Assembly (NCBI GenBank): GCA_041671545.1 | Contig: JBAZBI010000012.1 | Coordinates: 1 to 64,000, forward strand | Reading direction: 5' to 3' | Length of the DNA stretch: 64,000 nucleotides | From: UBA1563 sp041671545 | Lineage (GTDB): Bacteria > Bacteroidota > Ignavibacteria > Ignavibacteriales > Ignavibacteriaceae | In this document: positions 1 through 8,334 of the stretch, piece after piece | Layout of the letters: every line of letters begins with the position of its first letter | Numbering within the stretch: position 1 is the stretch's first letter | Translations under genes and position numbers: made by a program | Notes under the pieces: model-generated | The model's database searches: none | What the model saw: the letters and a program-made list of their open reading frames with translations, nothing else | Told to the model about the DNA's origin: nothing

Positions 1-18
1 TAAAATATAAAAGCTTAG

Positions 19-240
19 CGCCTCCAATGTTATGCGAGAAATACGACCCTAGCTTTTTCCGAACCTTATGACTTTGCTAAAAGGTACTCCAGAAAAATAA
101 GCTACAAATTCCATCAACTAAAAAAAACGGGAAAGATTCAACTATTCAAAGAACGATCGGCATCGGGTAGATTAATCAACCTTTGCTTTTGCAAACATAA
201 ACATGTAGATATATTTATACAAGAAATATTTTTGTTTTAA
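19..240 (+). pseudogene. Possible gene remnant or 3' end, unrecognised
   Basis: Frame 1 is open from base 19 to a TAA at 238-240, encoding about 73 residues rich in Lys, Arg and aromatic residues (middle part KRYSRKISYKFHQLKKTGK). There is no ATG, GTG or TTG start that would give a sensible protein. A second frame entering from the left edge is open until the TGA at about 69-71, so a frameshift linking the two is possible. The basic, helix-like composition could suit a DNA-binding tail, but I do not recognise a family. It may equally be chance open sequence. The rest of bases 1-240 shows nothing else I can support. Confidence 0.2.
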
Positions 241-242
241 GA

Positions 243-277
243 TAAAAAACCTCCGAAATTTATCATCCCGGAGGTTT
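243..277 (-). terminator. Rho-independent terminator of the pckA operon
   Basis: A perfect 9-bp stem (AAACCTCCG at 247-255 against CGGAGGTTT at 269-277, 13-nt loop) lies 31 bases beyond the pckA stop. Read on the minus strand the stem is followed by a run of T (TTTTTTATC), as expected for intrinsic termination of the minus-strand pair of genes. Confidence 0.75.
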
Positions 278-307
278 ACACATTAAATAAAAGTTACTAA
301 ATTAATT

Positions 308-1954
308 TTATAACCGTTTCGGTCCTGCGTTATAAACTTCGGCAGTAACACCTTTTTTGAATAACTTGAAATTGTCAATAAACCGTGCTGCCAGAGCGTC
401 ATACTTGTTCCAATATTCTTCTTTATTTCCCCAAGCGTTCATAGGATCAAGAACATCTGAAGGAACTTCAGGACATGTTAGAGGAACTTCAAATCCGAAT
501 AATTTATCTTTTCTGTATTCCACCGAAACAAGTTTTCCTTCAAGCGCGGCGTTAAGCAAGTTACGCGTGTGTCTAATGCTGATACGTTTGCCGATTCCAA
601 ATTTTCCGCCAACCCAGCCGGTATTTACCAACCAAACATGCGACTGGTTTTTCATGATTCTTTCCTTCAACATTTCAGCATATTTGAAAGGATGACGAAC
701 CATGAACGGTGCGCCAAAACAAGCTGAGAAGGTTATCTGTGGTTCGATTCCCAAACCGATCTCGGTCCCGGCAATTTTTGAAGTATAACCGCTGATAAAA
801 TGGTATTGTGCTTGTTCAGGACTCAGTTTTGCAATCGGAGGCATAACGCCTGAGGCATCGCATGTTAAGAAAATAATATTCTTCGGATGCGTGTGTGCAT
901 ATCCTTCCTTAACAATATTCGGGATGAACTCAAGCGGATATGATGCACGTGTATTTTCAGTAATGCTGTCGTCATTCAAATCAATTTTACGGGAGATCGG
1001 ATCGAAGGTTACGTTCTCTAAAATGGTTCCGTACTTTTGTGTACAAGCAAAAATTTCAGGTTCGCTTTCTGCAGAAAGTCCGATAACTTTTGCGTAACAT
1101 CCGCCTTCAAAATTAAAGATACCGTTTCGGCTCCAACCGTGTTCGTCATCGCCGATCAATTTTCTTTTAGGATCAGCAGAAAGAGTAGTCTTACCTGTTC
1201 CGCTTAAACCAAAAAACAATGCAGTATCCCCTTCTTTACCAAGGTTTGCGGAACAGTGCATCGGAAGAACATCGTTAAAAGTTAAAAGATAATTGAGAAC
1301 AGTGAAAACAGATTTTTTAATTTCACCACCGTATTCGCTGTTGGCAATGATGGCCATCCTGTTAGCAAAGTTGATTATGATAGCAGTCTCTGTTCTTGTT
1401 CCATCAATAACCGGATCAACTTTAAAACCAGGAACGGAAATAACGGTAAATTCAGGAATGAATTTTTTCAATTCATCTTTACTTTCGGTAGTGATGAACA
1501 TATTCCTTGCGAACAAACTATGCCATGCTTTTTCGGTAATAATTCTTACAGGCATTCTATATTCAGGATCAGCTCCGGCATAACAATCTTGCACGAACAA
1601 TTCTTCACCTTGCGCCCAAGCTTGCAATCTTGCCATCAGTGCGTTAAATTTTTCTGCAGAATACGGTCTATTGTGTACACCCCACCAAATATTATCAACG
1701 GTGGAATCTTCTTGTACAACAAATTTATCTGCAGCAGCACGAGCCGTGTGTTTACCGGTATTTACAAGCAGTGCACCATGCGCAGAATACTTTGCTTCAT
1801 TTCTAAAGATCGCTTCTTCATTTAAAGCTGCATCAGGTAAATTCCAGAAAACTTTATCAAGATAAGTTAGACCTTGATTCTTCAATCTGAAATCAGAAGC
1901 TAATTCCATCGCTTCTTTGCTTGCAGGTGTTTTGAAATCTAAGTATTTACTCAT
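308..1954 (-). CDS. pckA: Phosphoenolpyruvate carboxykinase (ATP)
   Basis: ATP-dependent PEP carboxykinase catalyses oxaloacetate + ATP to PEP + CO2 + ADP, in gluconeogenesis or, in anaerobes, in the reverse direction. The kinase-1a P-loop GLSGTGKTTLSADP near residue 250 is followed by the metal-binding LIGDDEHGW. The SPFYHF-like substrate region and the length of 548 residues fit the ATP class, not the GTP class. I chose the ATG at 1954 over an in-frame TTG at 1960: it sits in an ATGA overlap with the stop of the upstream aminotransferase gene and has GAGGGA about 8 bases ahead. The overlap implies co-transcription and translational coupling. A terminator hairpin follows the stop codon. Confidence 0.96.
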   Translation of the reverse strand: MSKYLDFKTPASKEAMELASDFRLKNQGLTYLDKVFWNLPDAALNEEAIFRNEAKYSAHGALLVNTGKHTARAAADKFVVQEDSTVDNIWWGVHNRPYSAEKFNALMARLQAWAQGEELFVQDCYAGADPEYRMPVRIITEKAWHSLFARNMFITTESKDELKKFIPEFTVISVPGFKVDPVIDGTRTETAIIINFANRMAIIANSEYGGEIKKSVFTVLNYLLTFNDVLPMHCSANLGKEGDTALFFGLSGTGKTTLSADPKRKLIGDDEHGWSRNGIFNFEGGCYAKVIGLSAESEPEIFACTQKYGTILENVTFDPISRKIDLNDDSITENTRASYPLEFIPNIVKEGYAHTHPKNIIFLTCDASGVMPPIAKLSPEQAQYHFISGYTSKIAGTEIGLGIEPQITFSACFGAPFMVRHPFKYAEMLKERIMKNQSHVWLVNTGWVGGKFGIGKRISIRHTRNLLNAALEGKLVSVEYRKDKLFGFEVPLTCPEVPSDVLDPMNAWGNKEEYWNKYDALAARFIDNFKLFKKGVTAEVYNAGPKRL

Positions 1955-3168
1955 AACCAATCCCTCACTAACTTACGGTCACCAATGTAAAGTTCATTAG
2001 GCGCATTCGGGTCCAGAGCCCATTTAATACGCTCTATCCCTTCGGTTATGTCTTTAATTGATCCGCAGTAACTCAGGCGCAAATAACCGTCCATTCCGAA
2101 TTCTTTTCCTGGAACGGTAAGCACTTGAACTTTATCAATTAAGAAGGCTGAAAGTTTGTTAGAATCTTTTTCGTAAGCGCTAAAATCAGCAAAGCAATAA
2201 AAAGTTCCGTCAGGTTTTGTAACTTTAACGCCATCGAAAGATTCGAGCAGATCGATCATCACGTTACGGTTATTTTCCAATGTTGCACGGAGATTTTCAA
2301 CGCTTGATTGAATTCCGTTCAATGCACCAACGGCTGCTTTTTGTAAAACCACAGAAGGACCGGAAGTCTGATGCCCCTGGATGTTCGCCATAGCTTCAAT
2401 AAGTTTTTTACTTGCAATTGCCCAGCCGATTCTGAAACCGGTCATTGCATATTGTTTTGAAACTCCGTTGATGACGATCAACTTAGATTTATCAACACTT
2501 TCCTTCGTAAAATCGTAACAGCTTATCGGTTTCTTTCCATCAAATACAAGGCGATGGTAGATGTCGTCCATGATCAAGTACAAATCTTTTTTCTCGCAGA
2601 ATTTTACAATCTCTGCAATAAATTCTTTTGAATACATTGCTCCCGACGGATTGTTCGGGCTATTAATAATAATTGCTTTTGTTTGGCTGCCTAACCGTTG
2701 TTCAAAATCGGAAATACGCGGATAGAAAGAACCATCTTCAGCAAAAACCGGAACTCCGATCGCGCCGCAAAGTTTAGCCATTTCCGGATAACTCACCCAG
2801 AATGGAGCCGGGTACATTATTTCATCCTGCGGATCTAATATCGCCTGCATTGCAACCATCAACGCCTGTTTAGCGCCGCCGCTTGCAATTACGTTTTCCG
2901 GCATTACGTGTCTGCCGTAAAATTCTTCTGTGTAACGAATGATAGCTTTTTTCAAAGGAAGAATGCCGTCAGCCGGGGCGTAACGAACTTCTCCCGAATT
3001 AAGTGAATTTACCGATGCCATAATTGCATCCATTGGAGCCATCGACTTTGGCTCGCCTCCGCCGAGATGTATAACCGGGTCTCCTTTTTCCCTCAATATT
3101 GCCGCTTTTTCGTTCAGCTTTAACGTTGGAGATCCGCTGATCGATTTTGCTATTAAACTTAAACTCAT
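1951..3168 (-). CDS. Class I/II aminotransferase (aspartate aminotransferase-like)
   Basis: A fold-type I PLP enzyme of 405 residues, probably transferring amino groups between aspartate or another amino acid and 2-oxoglutarate. The motif SPNNPSGAMYS and the Schiff-base lysine in NGVSKQYAMTGFRIGWA (K at about 238) are present. The start ATG has AGGA about 9 bases upstream. The gene overlaps pckA by 4 bases, so oxaloacetate made by transamination could feed the carboxykinase directly; that coupling is inference. A paralogue lies divergently at 3410, and the two share the start MSLS but otherwise differ clearly. Exact substrate cannot be set from sequence alone. Confidence 0.88.
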   Translation of the reverse strand: MSLSLIAKSISGSPTLKLNEKAAILREKGDPVIHLGGGEPKSMAPMDAIMASVNSLNSGEVRYAPADGILPLKKAIIRYTEEFYGRHVMPENVIASGGAKQALMVAMQAILDPQDEIMYPAPFWVSYPEMAKLCGAIGVPVFAEDGSFYPRISDFEQRLGSQTKAIIINSPNNPSGAMYSKEFIAEIVKFCEKKDLYLIMDDIYHRLVFDGKKPISCYDFTKESVDKSKLIVINGVSKQYAMTGFRIGWAIASKKLIEAMANIQGHQTSGPSVVLQKAAVGALNGIQSSVENLRATLENNRNVMIDLLESFDGVKVTKPDGTFYCFADFSAYEKDSNKLSAFLIDKVQVLTVPGKEFGMDGYLRLSYCGSIKDITEGIERIKWALDPNAPNELYIGDRKLVRDWL

Positions 3169-3217
3169 CTGTGCTTATCCTAATTTTTTTGGTTTCATAA
3201 TTATTTTTTTTGCGTAT

Positions 3218-3249
3218 GCAATTTATCCGTCATTTTACAGATAAGCAAG
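3218..3249 (-). promoter_or_regulatory. Candidate promoter of the aminotransferase-pckA operon
   Basis: On the minus strand CTTGC-N19-TAAATTGC resembles the Bacteroidetes housekeeping form TTTG-N19-TAnnTTTG imperfectly, and lies about 50 bases ahead of the ATG at 3168. Spacing fits, but the -7 box lacks TTTG, so this is a weak call. Confidence 0.3.
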
Positions 3250-3328
3250 GAAAAACGGTTTTGATGAGCATACAATTTCCCCGATGGGAATATTTATTCA
3301 AATCAAATAGAAAAGTCTTCTTCTATTT

Positions 3329-3359
3329 TTTGATTGCTTTCAGATTAACATTATTTTTA
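3329..3359 (+). promoter_or_regulatory. Candidate promoter of the plus-strand aminotransferase
   Basis: TTTG at 3329-3332, a 19-base spacer and TATTTTTA at 3352-3359 match the Bacteroidetes form TTTG-N19-TAnnTTTG except for the last base. It is about 50 bases ahead of the GTG start. Confidence 0.45.
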
Positions 3360-3409
3360 ATTTGAATTTCAAAAGAACTTTAAACAATTAGATTTTATCA
3401 GGAGCAGAT

Positions 3410-4600
3410 GTGTCGTTATCAGAATTATTACTAAATGTTGAAGAAAGCAGAACTATGGCTCTTTCCGCTTTGATTAAAAAATTAAAAGAAGAAGGAAATG
3501 ATGTTTTAAGTTTTAGCGCAGGTGAACCGGATTTTGATACTCCGGAATTTATTAAGAAAGCTGCGGTGAAAGCAATTCATGGAAATTTCACCCGTTACAC
3601 TGCAAATGAAGGTGATCCAACTCTTTTAAAAGCTATTGTTGATAAGTTCACAAAAGATAACGATCTCCACTTCGAGCAGAAAAATATTCTTGTTTCTAAC
3701 GGAGCTAAACAATCGATTTACAATGTTCTGATGGCGGTTTGTAATCCGGGAGATGAAGTAATTTATCAATCACCTTATTGGGTAAGCTACCCTGAAATGG
3801 TAAAGTTAACCGGAGCAAAATCAGTTCTTATTGAAACTCATGCAGAACAAAATTTTAAGATCACTCCGGAACAATTGAGTAAAGCAATTACACCGAAGAC
3901 AAAAGTATTTTTATTCAATACACCTTCAAATCCTACCGGTGCGGTTTATTCTAAAGATGAAATTCTTGCTCTTGCAGAAGTTTTAAAGAAGAAAGATATT
4001 TATATTGTTTCCGATGAAATTTATGAAAAAATAGTTTTTGACGATGAGAAACATTTTGCGATCGGTTCAATTGAAGAATTAAGAGATAAAACCATCACTA
4101 TAAACGGAGTAAGCAAAGCATATGCAATGACCGGATGGCGAATCGGATATGCTGCCGGTAATGAGGAAGTAATAAGACTTGCAAGAAACCTGCAAAGTCA
4201 TTCAACTTCAAATGCATGTTCCATCTCGCAAGCGGCTACAGTTGCGGCATTAACTCAGCATTCTGAAGAAATAGAAAAAATGGTCAAGTCTTTCCAAAAA
4301 AGACGCGATTTTATTGTCGAAGAATTGAACCGGATTGAAGGCATCCACTGTCCATTGCCAAAAGGAGCGTTCTACATTTTCTTCGACGTAAGTAAGTTTT
4401 ACGGTAGAACTACAGATCACACAGCTATTGTTGATTCTTCTTCATTCTGTGATTATATGCTTAAAGAAGAACTCATCGGTTTAGTTCCCGGTATCGCTTT
4501 CGGAAATGATAACTGCGTGCGTATGTCCTACGCATGTTCGTACGAAGAAATTTTTGGTGGGATTACTAGAATTAAAAGAGGCTTGAAAAAATTAGTATAA
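3410..4600 (+). CDS. Aspartate aminotransferase-like (class I)
   Basis: A 396-residue PLP-dependent aminotransferase of the class I aspartate aminotransferase type. It has the motif NTPSNPTGAVYS and the catalytic lysine at about 236 in NGVSKAYAMTGWRIGYAAG, plus a C-terminal Arg in NCVRMSY that would bind the substrate alpha-carboxylate. The start is GTG, chosen because AGGAG lies 7-8 bases upstream; the overlapping ATG one base earlier is out of frame. It is transcribed away from the 1951-3168 paralogue and runs into a bidirectional terminator whose stem includes its stop codon. Likely role: aspartate/glutamate interconversion; exact substrate unproven. Confidence 0.9.
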   Translation: MSLSELLLNVEESRTMALSALIKKLKEEGNDVLSFSAGEPDFDTPEFIKKAAVKAIHGNFTRYTANEGDPTLLKAIVDKFTKDNDLHFEQKNILVSNGAKQSIYNVLMAVCNPGDEVIYQSPYWVSYPEMVKLTGAKSVLIETHAEQNFKITPEQLSKAITPKTKVFLFNTPSNPTGAVYSKDEILALAEVLKKKDIYIVSDEIYEKIVFDDEKHFAIGSIEELRDKTITINGVSKAYAMTGWRIGYAAGNEEVIRLARNLQSHSTSNACSISQAATVAALTQHSEEIEKMVKSFQKRRDFIVEELNRIEGIHCPLPKGAFYIFFDVSKFYGRTTDHTAIVDSSSFCDYMLKEELIGLVPGIAFGNDNCVRMSYACSYEEIFGGITRIKRGLKKLV

Positions 4601-4632
4601 ATCTTTTTAACTTTAAAAAGATTTATACTAAT
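4591..4632. terminator. Bidirectional terminator, perfect 20-bp inverted repeat
   Basis: Left arm 4591-4610 and right arm 4613-4632 are perfect reverse complements separated by only 2 bases (in practice about 18 bp with a 6-base loop). It lies between the convergent aminotransferase and aroE genes and contains the stop codon of the former (4598-4600). The arms carry internal T/A runs that could serve as U-tracts in both directions. Confidence 0.7.
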
Positions 4633-4641
4633 CGTTCAAAA

Positions 4642-5517
4642 TTAATTTTTATCAATGTAGAGGGTTAACGCATCGGAAATTTTTTCTACCGGCATTTTCT
4701 CTCCTGTCCAGAGTTCAAAAGATTTTGCCCCTTGATGTACAAGCATGTTTATTCCGTTCAATATTCTCGCCCCTTCACCCGCAGCAATTTTAAGTAGTTG
4801 AGTTTGTGGCGGATTATAAACTAAATCAAAAACAATCTGATCTTTTCCGAAAGCATTATTTAAATTGATGATCGTGTCTTCTATTTCCGGGAACATTCCA
4901 ACCGAAGTTGCGTTGACAATTAATTTTGAATTTCTAAAAACTTCAACAAGATCAGGGGGGAACAGTTCAAACGTCTTAAAGTTTTCATACTTCATCTTTT
5001 CATAGAAATAATTTTTCAAACTATCAGCGCGTTGTTCCGTTCTGTTTACAATATTTATTTGTGACGGTTTGAAATTTCTGATCAAAGAATAGATCACTGC
5101 ACGGCAGGCTCCTCCGGCTCCAACTACAGTAACTTCGTTGTTCGCTATTTCATCTTTGAAAGGATTAAGCGTTTCAATTACTCCCGTTACATCCGTGTTG
5201 TAACCGATCAATTTTCCCATTTCATTTACAACCGTGTTAACAGAACCAATGATGCCCGCTTCTTCGGAGAGGCTGTTCACGTAACCCACCATCGCCTCTT
5301 TGTGAGGAATTGTTACATTAAAACCTTTTATACCGAGCGCCACAATTCCCTTTAATGCGTTCCTCAAATTTGAATGAGGCACATCAAAAGGTAAATAAAT
5401 GTAATCGAGACCAAGTAAGTCGATTGCCATATTATGAATGAAGGGAGAGAAGGTATGTTTTATCGGATGACCGAGTAATCCTAAAACCTGCGTTGAGAGA
5501 TGAAATGTATCTTTCAT
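4642..5517 (-). CDS. aroE: Shikimate dehydrogenase
   Basis: Reduces 3-dehydroshikimate to shikimate with NADPH in aromatic amino acid synthesis. The N-terminal substrate domain has GLLGHPIKHTFSPFIHN and the catalytic lysine K73 in FNVTIPHKE. The NADP Rossmann motif GAGGACRAV and NRT (phosphate-binding) follow, and the C-terminal NGINMLVHQGAKSFELWTG is typical. Length 291 residues is normal. It lies 29 bases after the TPR gene, probably as the second gene of a two-gene operon, and ends at the shared palindromic terminator. The usual S-x-S pair of the substrate site reads T-F-S here. Confidence 0.93.
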   Translation of the reverse strand: MKDTFHLSTQVLGLLGHPIKHTFSPFIHNMAIDLLGLDYIYLPFDVPHSNLRNALKGIVALGIKGFNVTIPHKEAMVGYVNSLSEEAGIIGSVNTVVNEMGKLIGYNTDVTGVIETLNPFKDEIANNEVTVVGAGGACRAVIYSLIRNFKPSQINIVNRTEQRADSLKNYFYEKMKYENFKTFELFPPDLVEVFRNSKLIVNATSVGMFPEIEDTIINLNNAFGKDQIVFDLVYNPPQTQLLKIAAGEGARILNGINMLVHQGAKSFELWTGEKMPVEKISDALTLYIDKN

Positions 5518-5546
5518 AGTGAATTTATTCTATTTTCTTAAATTGT

Positions 5547-6986
5547 TTATCGAACTTGAAAAATGGAATTATCTTCCATCAGGGCGATAAAAAGTTTAGA
5601 CTGACTAACCCCTGGGAAAGATGTTGAAAATTTCTGCTTAATTACAGCTTTTACCGTGAACGCTTTTTTAAGATAATATAACCCGTGTTTACTCATCTTC
5701 TTTTGGAAATACAATTTTGCGAGTTGATAATAACTCTCACCGTCATTTGGCTGAAGCTGCAGCGCTTTAAATAAATAATCTATAGCTTTATCGATAGCGT
5801 AAATGTCTGAATATTTTTTTGATAACTCTTTGACTACAGTCAGGTCCATTTGATTTTCTTGATGTAATTCGATCAACTCGTTTATCCGCAGAATAGTCGA
5901 TTCATCGATTTGGAAATTTTCGCGGAGGGAAACATCCCATACTTCATCTGAAAAATAATTTGCAGCTAATGCCAAACGAAAATCTCTTAAAGCCGAACGG
6001 ACTTTATTCAACTTGTAGAAACAATATCCTCTGCCAAGAAATGCTTCGTGATAACCGGAATCTTTTTTAATTGCTCTTGTGTAAAACTTTATTGCGGTAA
6101 CGTAATCTTCTTTTTCTTCGTAAATTGTTGCGATATTAAAATAGGCTGCTTCATCATCGCGCTCTAACTTCAATACATTCTTAAAACATTCGATCGATTG
6201 ATCAAATTTTCCCAGATCAGCAAAAAGATTTCCAAGATTAAACCACGCATCAGTAAAATGATCATCGATCGCGAGGGACAATTCGTAACTATTAATTGCT
6301 TTTTCCGGTTTATTCAATCCTTCTAAAACAATCCCTCGATTAAACCATCCGACTTCACAATTCGGTTCAATGTCCAAATATCTATCATAAGCAACTAGGG
6401 CGGCCTCATAATTATTTCCGTACTCGTAACTGATGGCGGTTTGAAAAACAGCTTCGGAAAACTCAGGATCAAGTTCAGCAGCCTTTTCAAAATATTCTGC
6501 AGCTTTTGGGTAAAGCTCTTTCATCTGGTAAAGTTTGCCGAAACGGTAGTAGATCAATTCATTTTTAGGTTCAATCGTTAATGCTTGATGTAGTATCCGT
6601 TGAGCTTCTTCAAAATTTTTCAAATTTATATTTATCAAAGCTTTTTCTGCTAACGCATCAACATCAATCGGGTTAAGCGAAAGAGATTTATCAACAAATT
6701 TCATCGCCCGGCGGTTTTGGTTTAACTGAACAAGGCAAATCCCTTTTTGTAAATACAAATCGGCATTATACGGAGCAACTTCAAGCAAGGTATCAATTAG
6801 ATAAAGCGCATCGCGGTATCGGTAATTTTCTATACAGAGATCAACAACTTCTTCAAGAAAGTTTTGATTGACGAAAGTCTTTCCTTCTTCAACTAAAGTT
6901 TTAGCTTTTTTTATTGAAGCCGGTAAGTCTCTACTTTCAATAAAGTCGTTCTCGTTCTCAGAATATTCGGAATCAAAAAATGACAT
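5547..6986 (-). CDS. Tetratricopeptide-repeat protein
   Basis: About 479 residues made almost wholly of TPR helical hairpins (repeated patterns such as AWFNLGNLFADLGKFDQSIECF and AYFNIATIYEEKEDYVTAIKFY split over successive 34-residue units), so a protein-interaction scaffold. The N-terminus is acidic (SFFDSEYSENEND). I chose the ATG at 6986; an in-frame TTG at 7046 would add a hydrophobic stretch that looks non-coding. No signal peptide or membrane segment is evident from the chosen start, so it is probably cytoplasmic. It precedes aroE by 29 bases and is divergent from htrA. The binding partner and specific role cannot be read from the sequence. Confidence 0.82.
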   Translation of the reverse strand: MSFFDSEYSENENDFIESRDLPASIKKAKTLVEEGKTFVNQNFLEEVVDLCIENYRYRDALYLIDTLLEVAPYNADLYLQKGICLVQLNQNRRAMKFVDKSLSLNPIDVDALAEKALININLKNFEEAQRILHQALTIEPKNELIYYRFGKLYQMKELYPKAAEYFEKAAELDPEFSEAVFQTAISYEYGNNYEAALVAYDRYLDIEPNCEVGWFNRGIVLEGLNKPEKAINSYELSLAIDDHFTDAWFNLGNLFADLGKFDQSIECFKNVLKLERDDEAAYFNIATIYEEKEDYVTAIKFYTRAIKKDSGYHEAFLGRGYCFYKLNKVRSALRDFRLALAANYFSDEVWDVSLRENFQIDESTILRINELIELHQENQMDLTVVKELSKKYSDIYAIDKAIDYLFKALQLQPNDGESYYQLAKLYFQKKMSKHGLYYLKKAFTVKAVIKQKFSTSFPGVSQSKLFIALMEDNSIFQVR

Positions 6987-7169
6987 CAAGTACCCATTTA
7001 TTTGTAACAGCACCCAAAATGTAATCCTAAAAGAATCCAAAATCAAGTTGAATTTTAGGGATTAATTACATATCTGCTAAAAAATGCTTTTTAGCTAAAA
7101 AGATTCACCATTTTGGCAGAATATCCGTTATTCTAAAAAGATTACCCTGCTTTGATTGCGAACTCTTCT

Positions 7170-7187
7170 TATATTTGTACCGTACAA
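7170..7187 (+). promoter_or_regulatory. Candidate -7 element and operator ahead of htrA
   Basis: TATATTTG at 7170-7177 matches the Bacteroidetes -7 consensus TAnnTTTG. It overlaps TTGTAC-C-GTACAA (7175-7187), a 6-bp inverted repeat that could bind a regulator. No TTTG is found at the expected -33 spacing (one lies at 15 bases), so activity would depend on an activator or on a relaxed promoter. Confidence 0.35.
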
Positions 7188-7200
7188 TTTCGGAGAAAAA

Positions 7201-8334
7201 ATGAACAAAATAACAAATAAATTATTCTTAATAACCCTTTTTCTGATTCCTTTTGCACTTTTTTGCCAATCTGCCAGGGATGAAGCAAATAATTCGATAA
7301 CCAATTCACGCAAAAATATTTTAACAGAAACGGTGGCAAAAGTCAGTCCTGCAGTAGTGGGAATAAATGTAACGGAAATTAGACAGTACCAAAACATCTA
7401 TTCTAATCCTTTTTTTGATGATTCCTTTTTTAGACAATTTTTTGGTGATCAAACGACCAAACAGAAGGTAAAAAGTCTTGGTTCGGGAATCCTGGTTTCT
7501 TCAGACGGTTATATTATTACAAACGATCACGTCGCCGGCAGCGCTTCGGAAATTGTAGTTACGCTAACAAACGGGAAACAGTACAACGCAAAAACAGTTG
7601 GAACCGACCCCGTCTCCGATATTTGTCTCTTAAAAATTGAGCCTGCCACGCATGGTGTGGGAGAAAATTTCCCTCACATTCCTTTCGGAAATTCTGATGA
7701 CGCAATTATCGGCGAATGGGCAATCGCGCTTGGTAATCCTTTTGGACTTTTTGAAATTAACGACAAACCGACAGTAACAGTTGGAGTTATCAGCGCAACG
7801 GGAATGAATTTAGACCCGGTGCAAAATCGCTATTATCTAAACATGCTTCAAACAGATGCGGCAATAAACGGAGGCAACAGCGGCGGACCTTTAGTTAACA
7901 GCATCGGCGAACTCATCGGAATGAATACTATTATTTATACTGCAGGTGGAAATTCCGGTAGCATCGGACTTGGATTTGCAATTCCGGTAAATAAAATAAA
8001 ACGTATAACGGAAGAGCTTAAGACGAAGGGAAAGATCGAAAGAGATTTTTATCCCGGTTTCGCTATCCAAAATATTGATGAAACGATCGCTCGTTATATG
8101 AAATTAGAAACCACCCGCGGAGTGATCGTAACCCAAGTCGAGAAAAATTCTCCCGCCGGAAGAGCCGGATTAAAACCTGGCGATGTTATCGTTCAGATAG
8201 ACGAATTCAAAATAAATAATCAGCAAAACCTTATCGGCGTTTTACAGGAATTCAGAACGAACCAAAAGATCGACGTAAAAGTGATCCGCGATAATGCTGA
8301 CGAAACAATTAATATGAAATTGGAGACACATTAA
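7201..8334 (+). CDS. HtrA/DegP-type periplasmic serine protease
   Basis: A 377-residue S1C (trypsin-like) protease for quality control of envelope proteins. Residues 1-24 form a signal peptide (hydrophobic run ending LFCQS). The catalytic triad is visible: His110 in GYIITNDHV, Asp140 in DPVSDICLLKI and Ser227 in NGGNSGGPL. One PDZ domain follows (about 295-375, RGVIVTQVEKNSPAGRAGLKPGDVI), so it is the DegS-like one-PDZ layout, shorter than two-PDZ DegP. I chose ATG 7201 because GGAG precedes it and it starts the signal peptide; an upstream in-frame ATG at 7156 would spoil it. Its TAA overlaps the purB ATG by one base. Confidence 0.92.
   Translation: MNKITNKLFLITLFLIPFALFCQSARDEANNSITNSRKNILTETVAKVSPAVVGINVTEIRQYQNIYSNPFFDDSFFRQFFGDQTTKQKVKSLGSGILVSSDGYIITNDHVAGSASEIVVTLTNGKQYNAKTVGTDPVSDICLLKIEPATHGVGENFPHIPFGNSDDAIIGEWAIALGNPFGLFEINDKPTVTVGVISATGMNLDPVQNRYYLNMLQTDAAINGGNSGGPLVNSIGELIGMNTIIYTAGGNSGSIGLGFAIPVNKIKRITEELKTKGKIERDFYPGFAIQNIDETIARYMKLETTRGVIVTQVEKNSPAGRAGLKPGDVIVQIDEFKINNQQNLIGVLQEFRTNQKIDVKVIRDNADETINMKLETH

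Noticed and set aside
357..1865. Several plus-strand frames opposite pckA
   Set aside because: All are antisense to the well-conserved PEP carboxykinase and have no recognisable content.
7128..7397. Minus-strand reading frame of 89 codons opposite the start of htrA
   Set aside because: It lies antisense to the signal peptide region of a clear HtrA protease, has no ribosome site and no family pattern; a chance frame.
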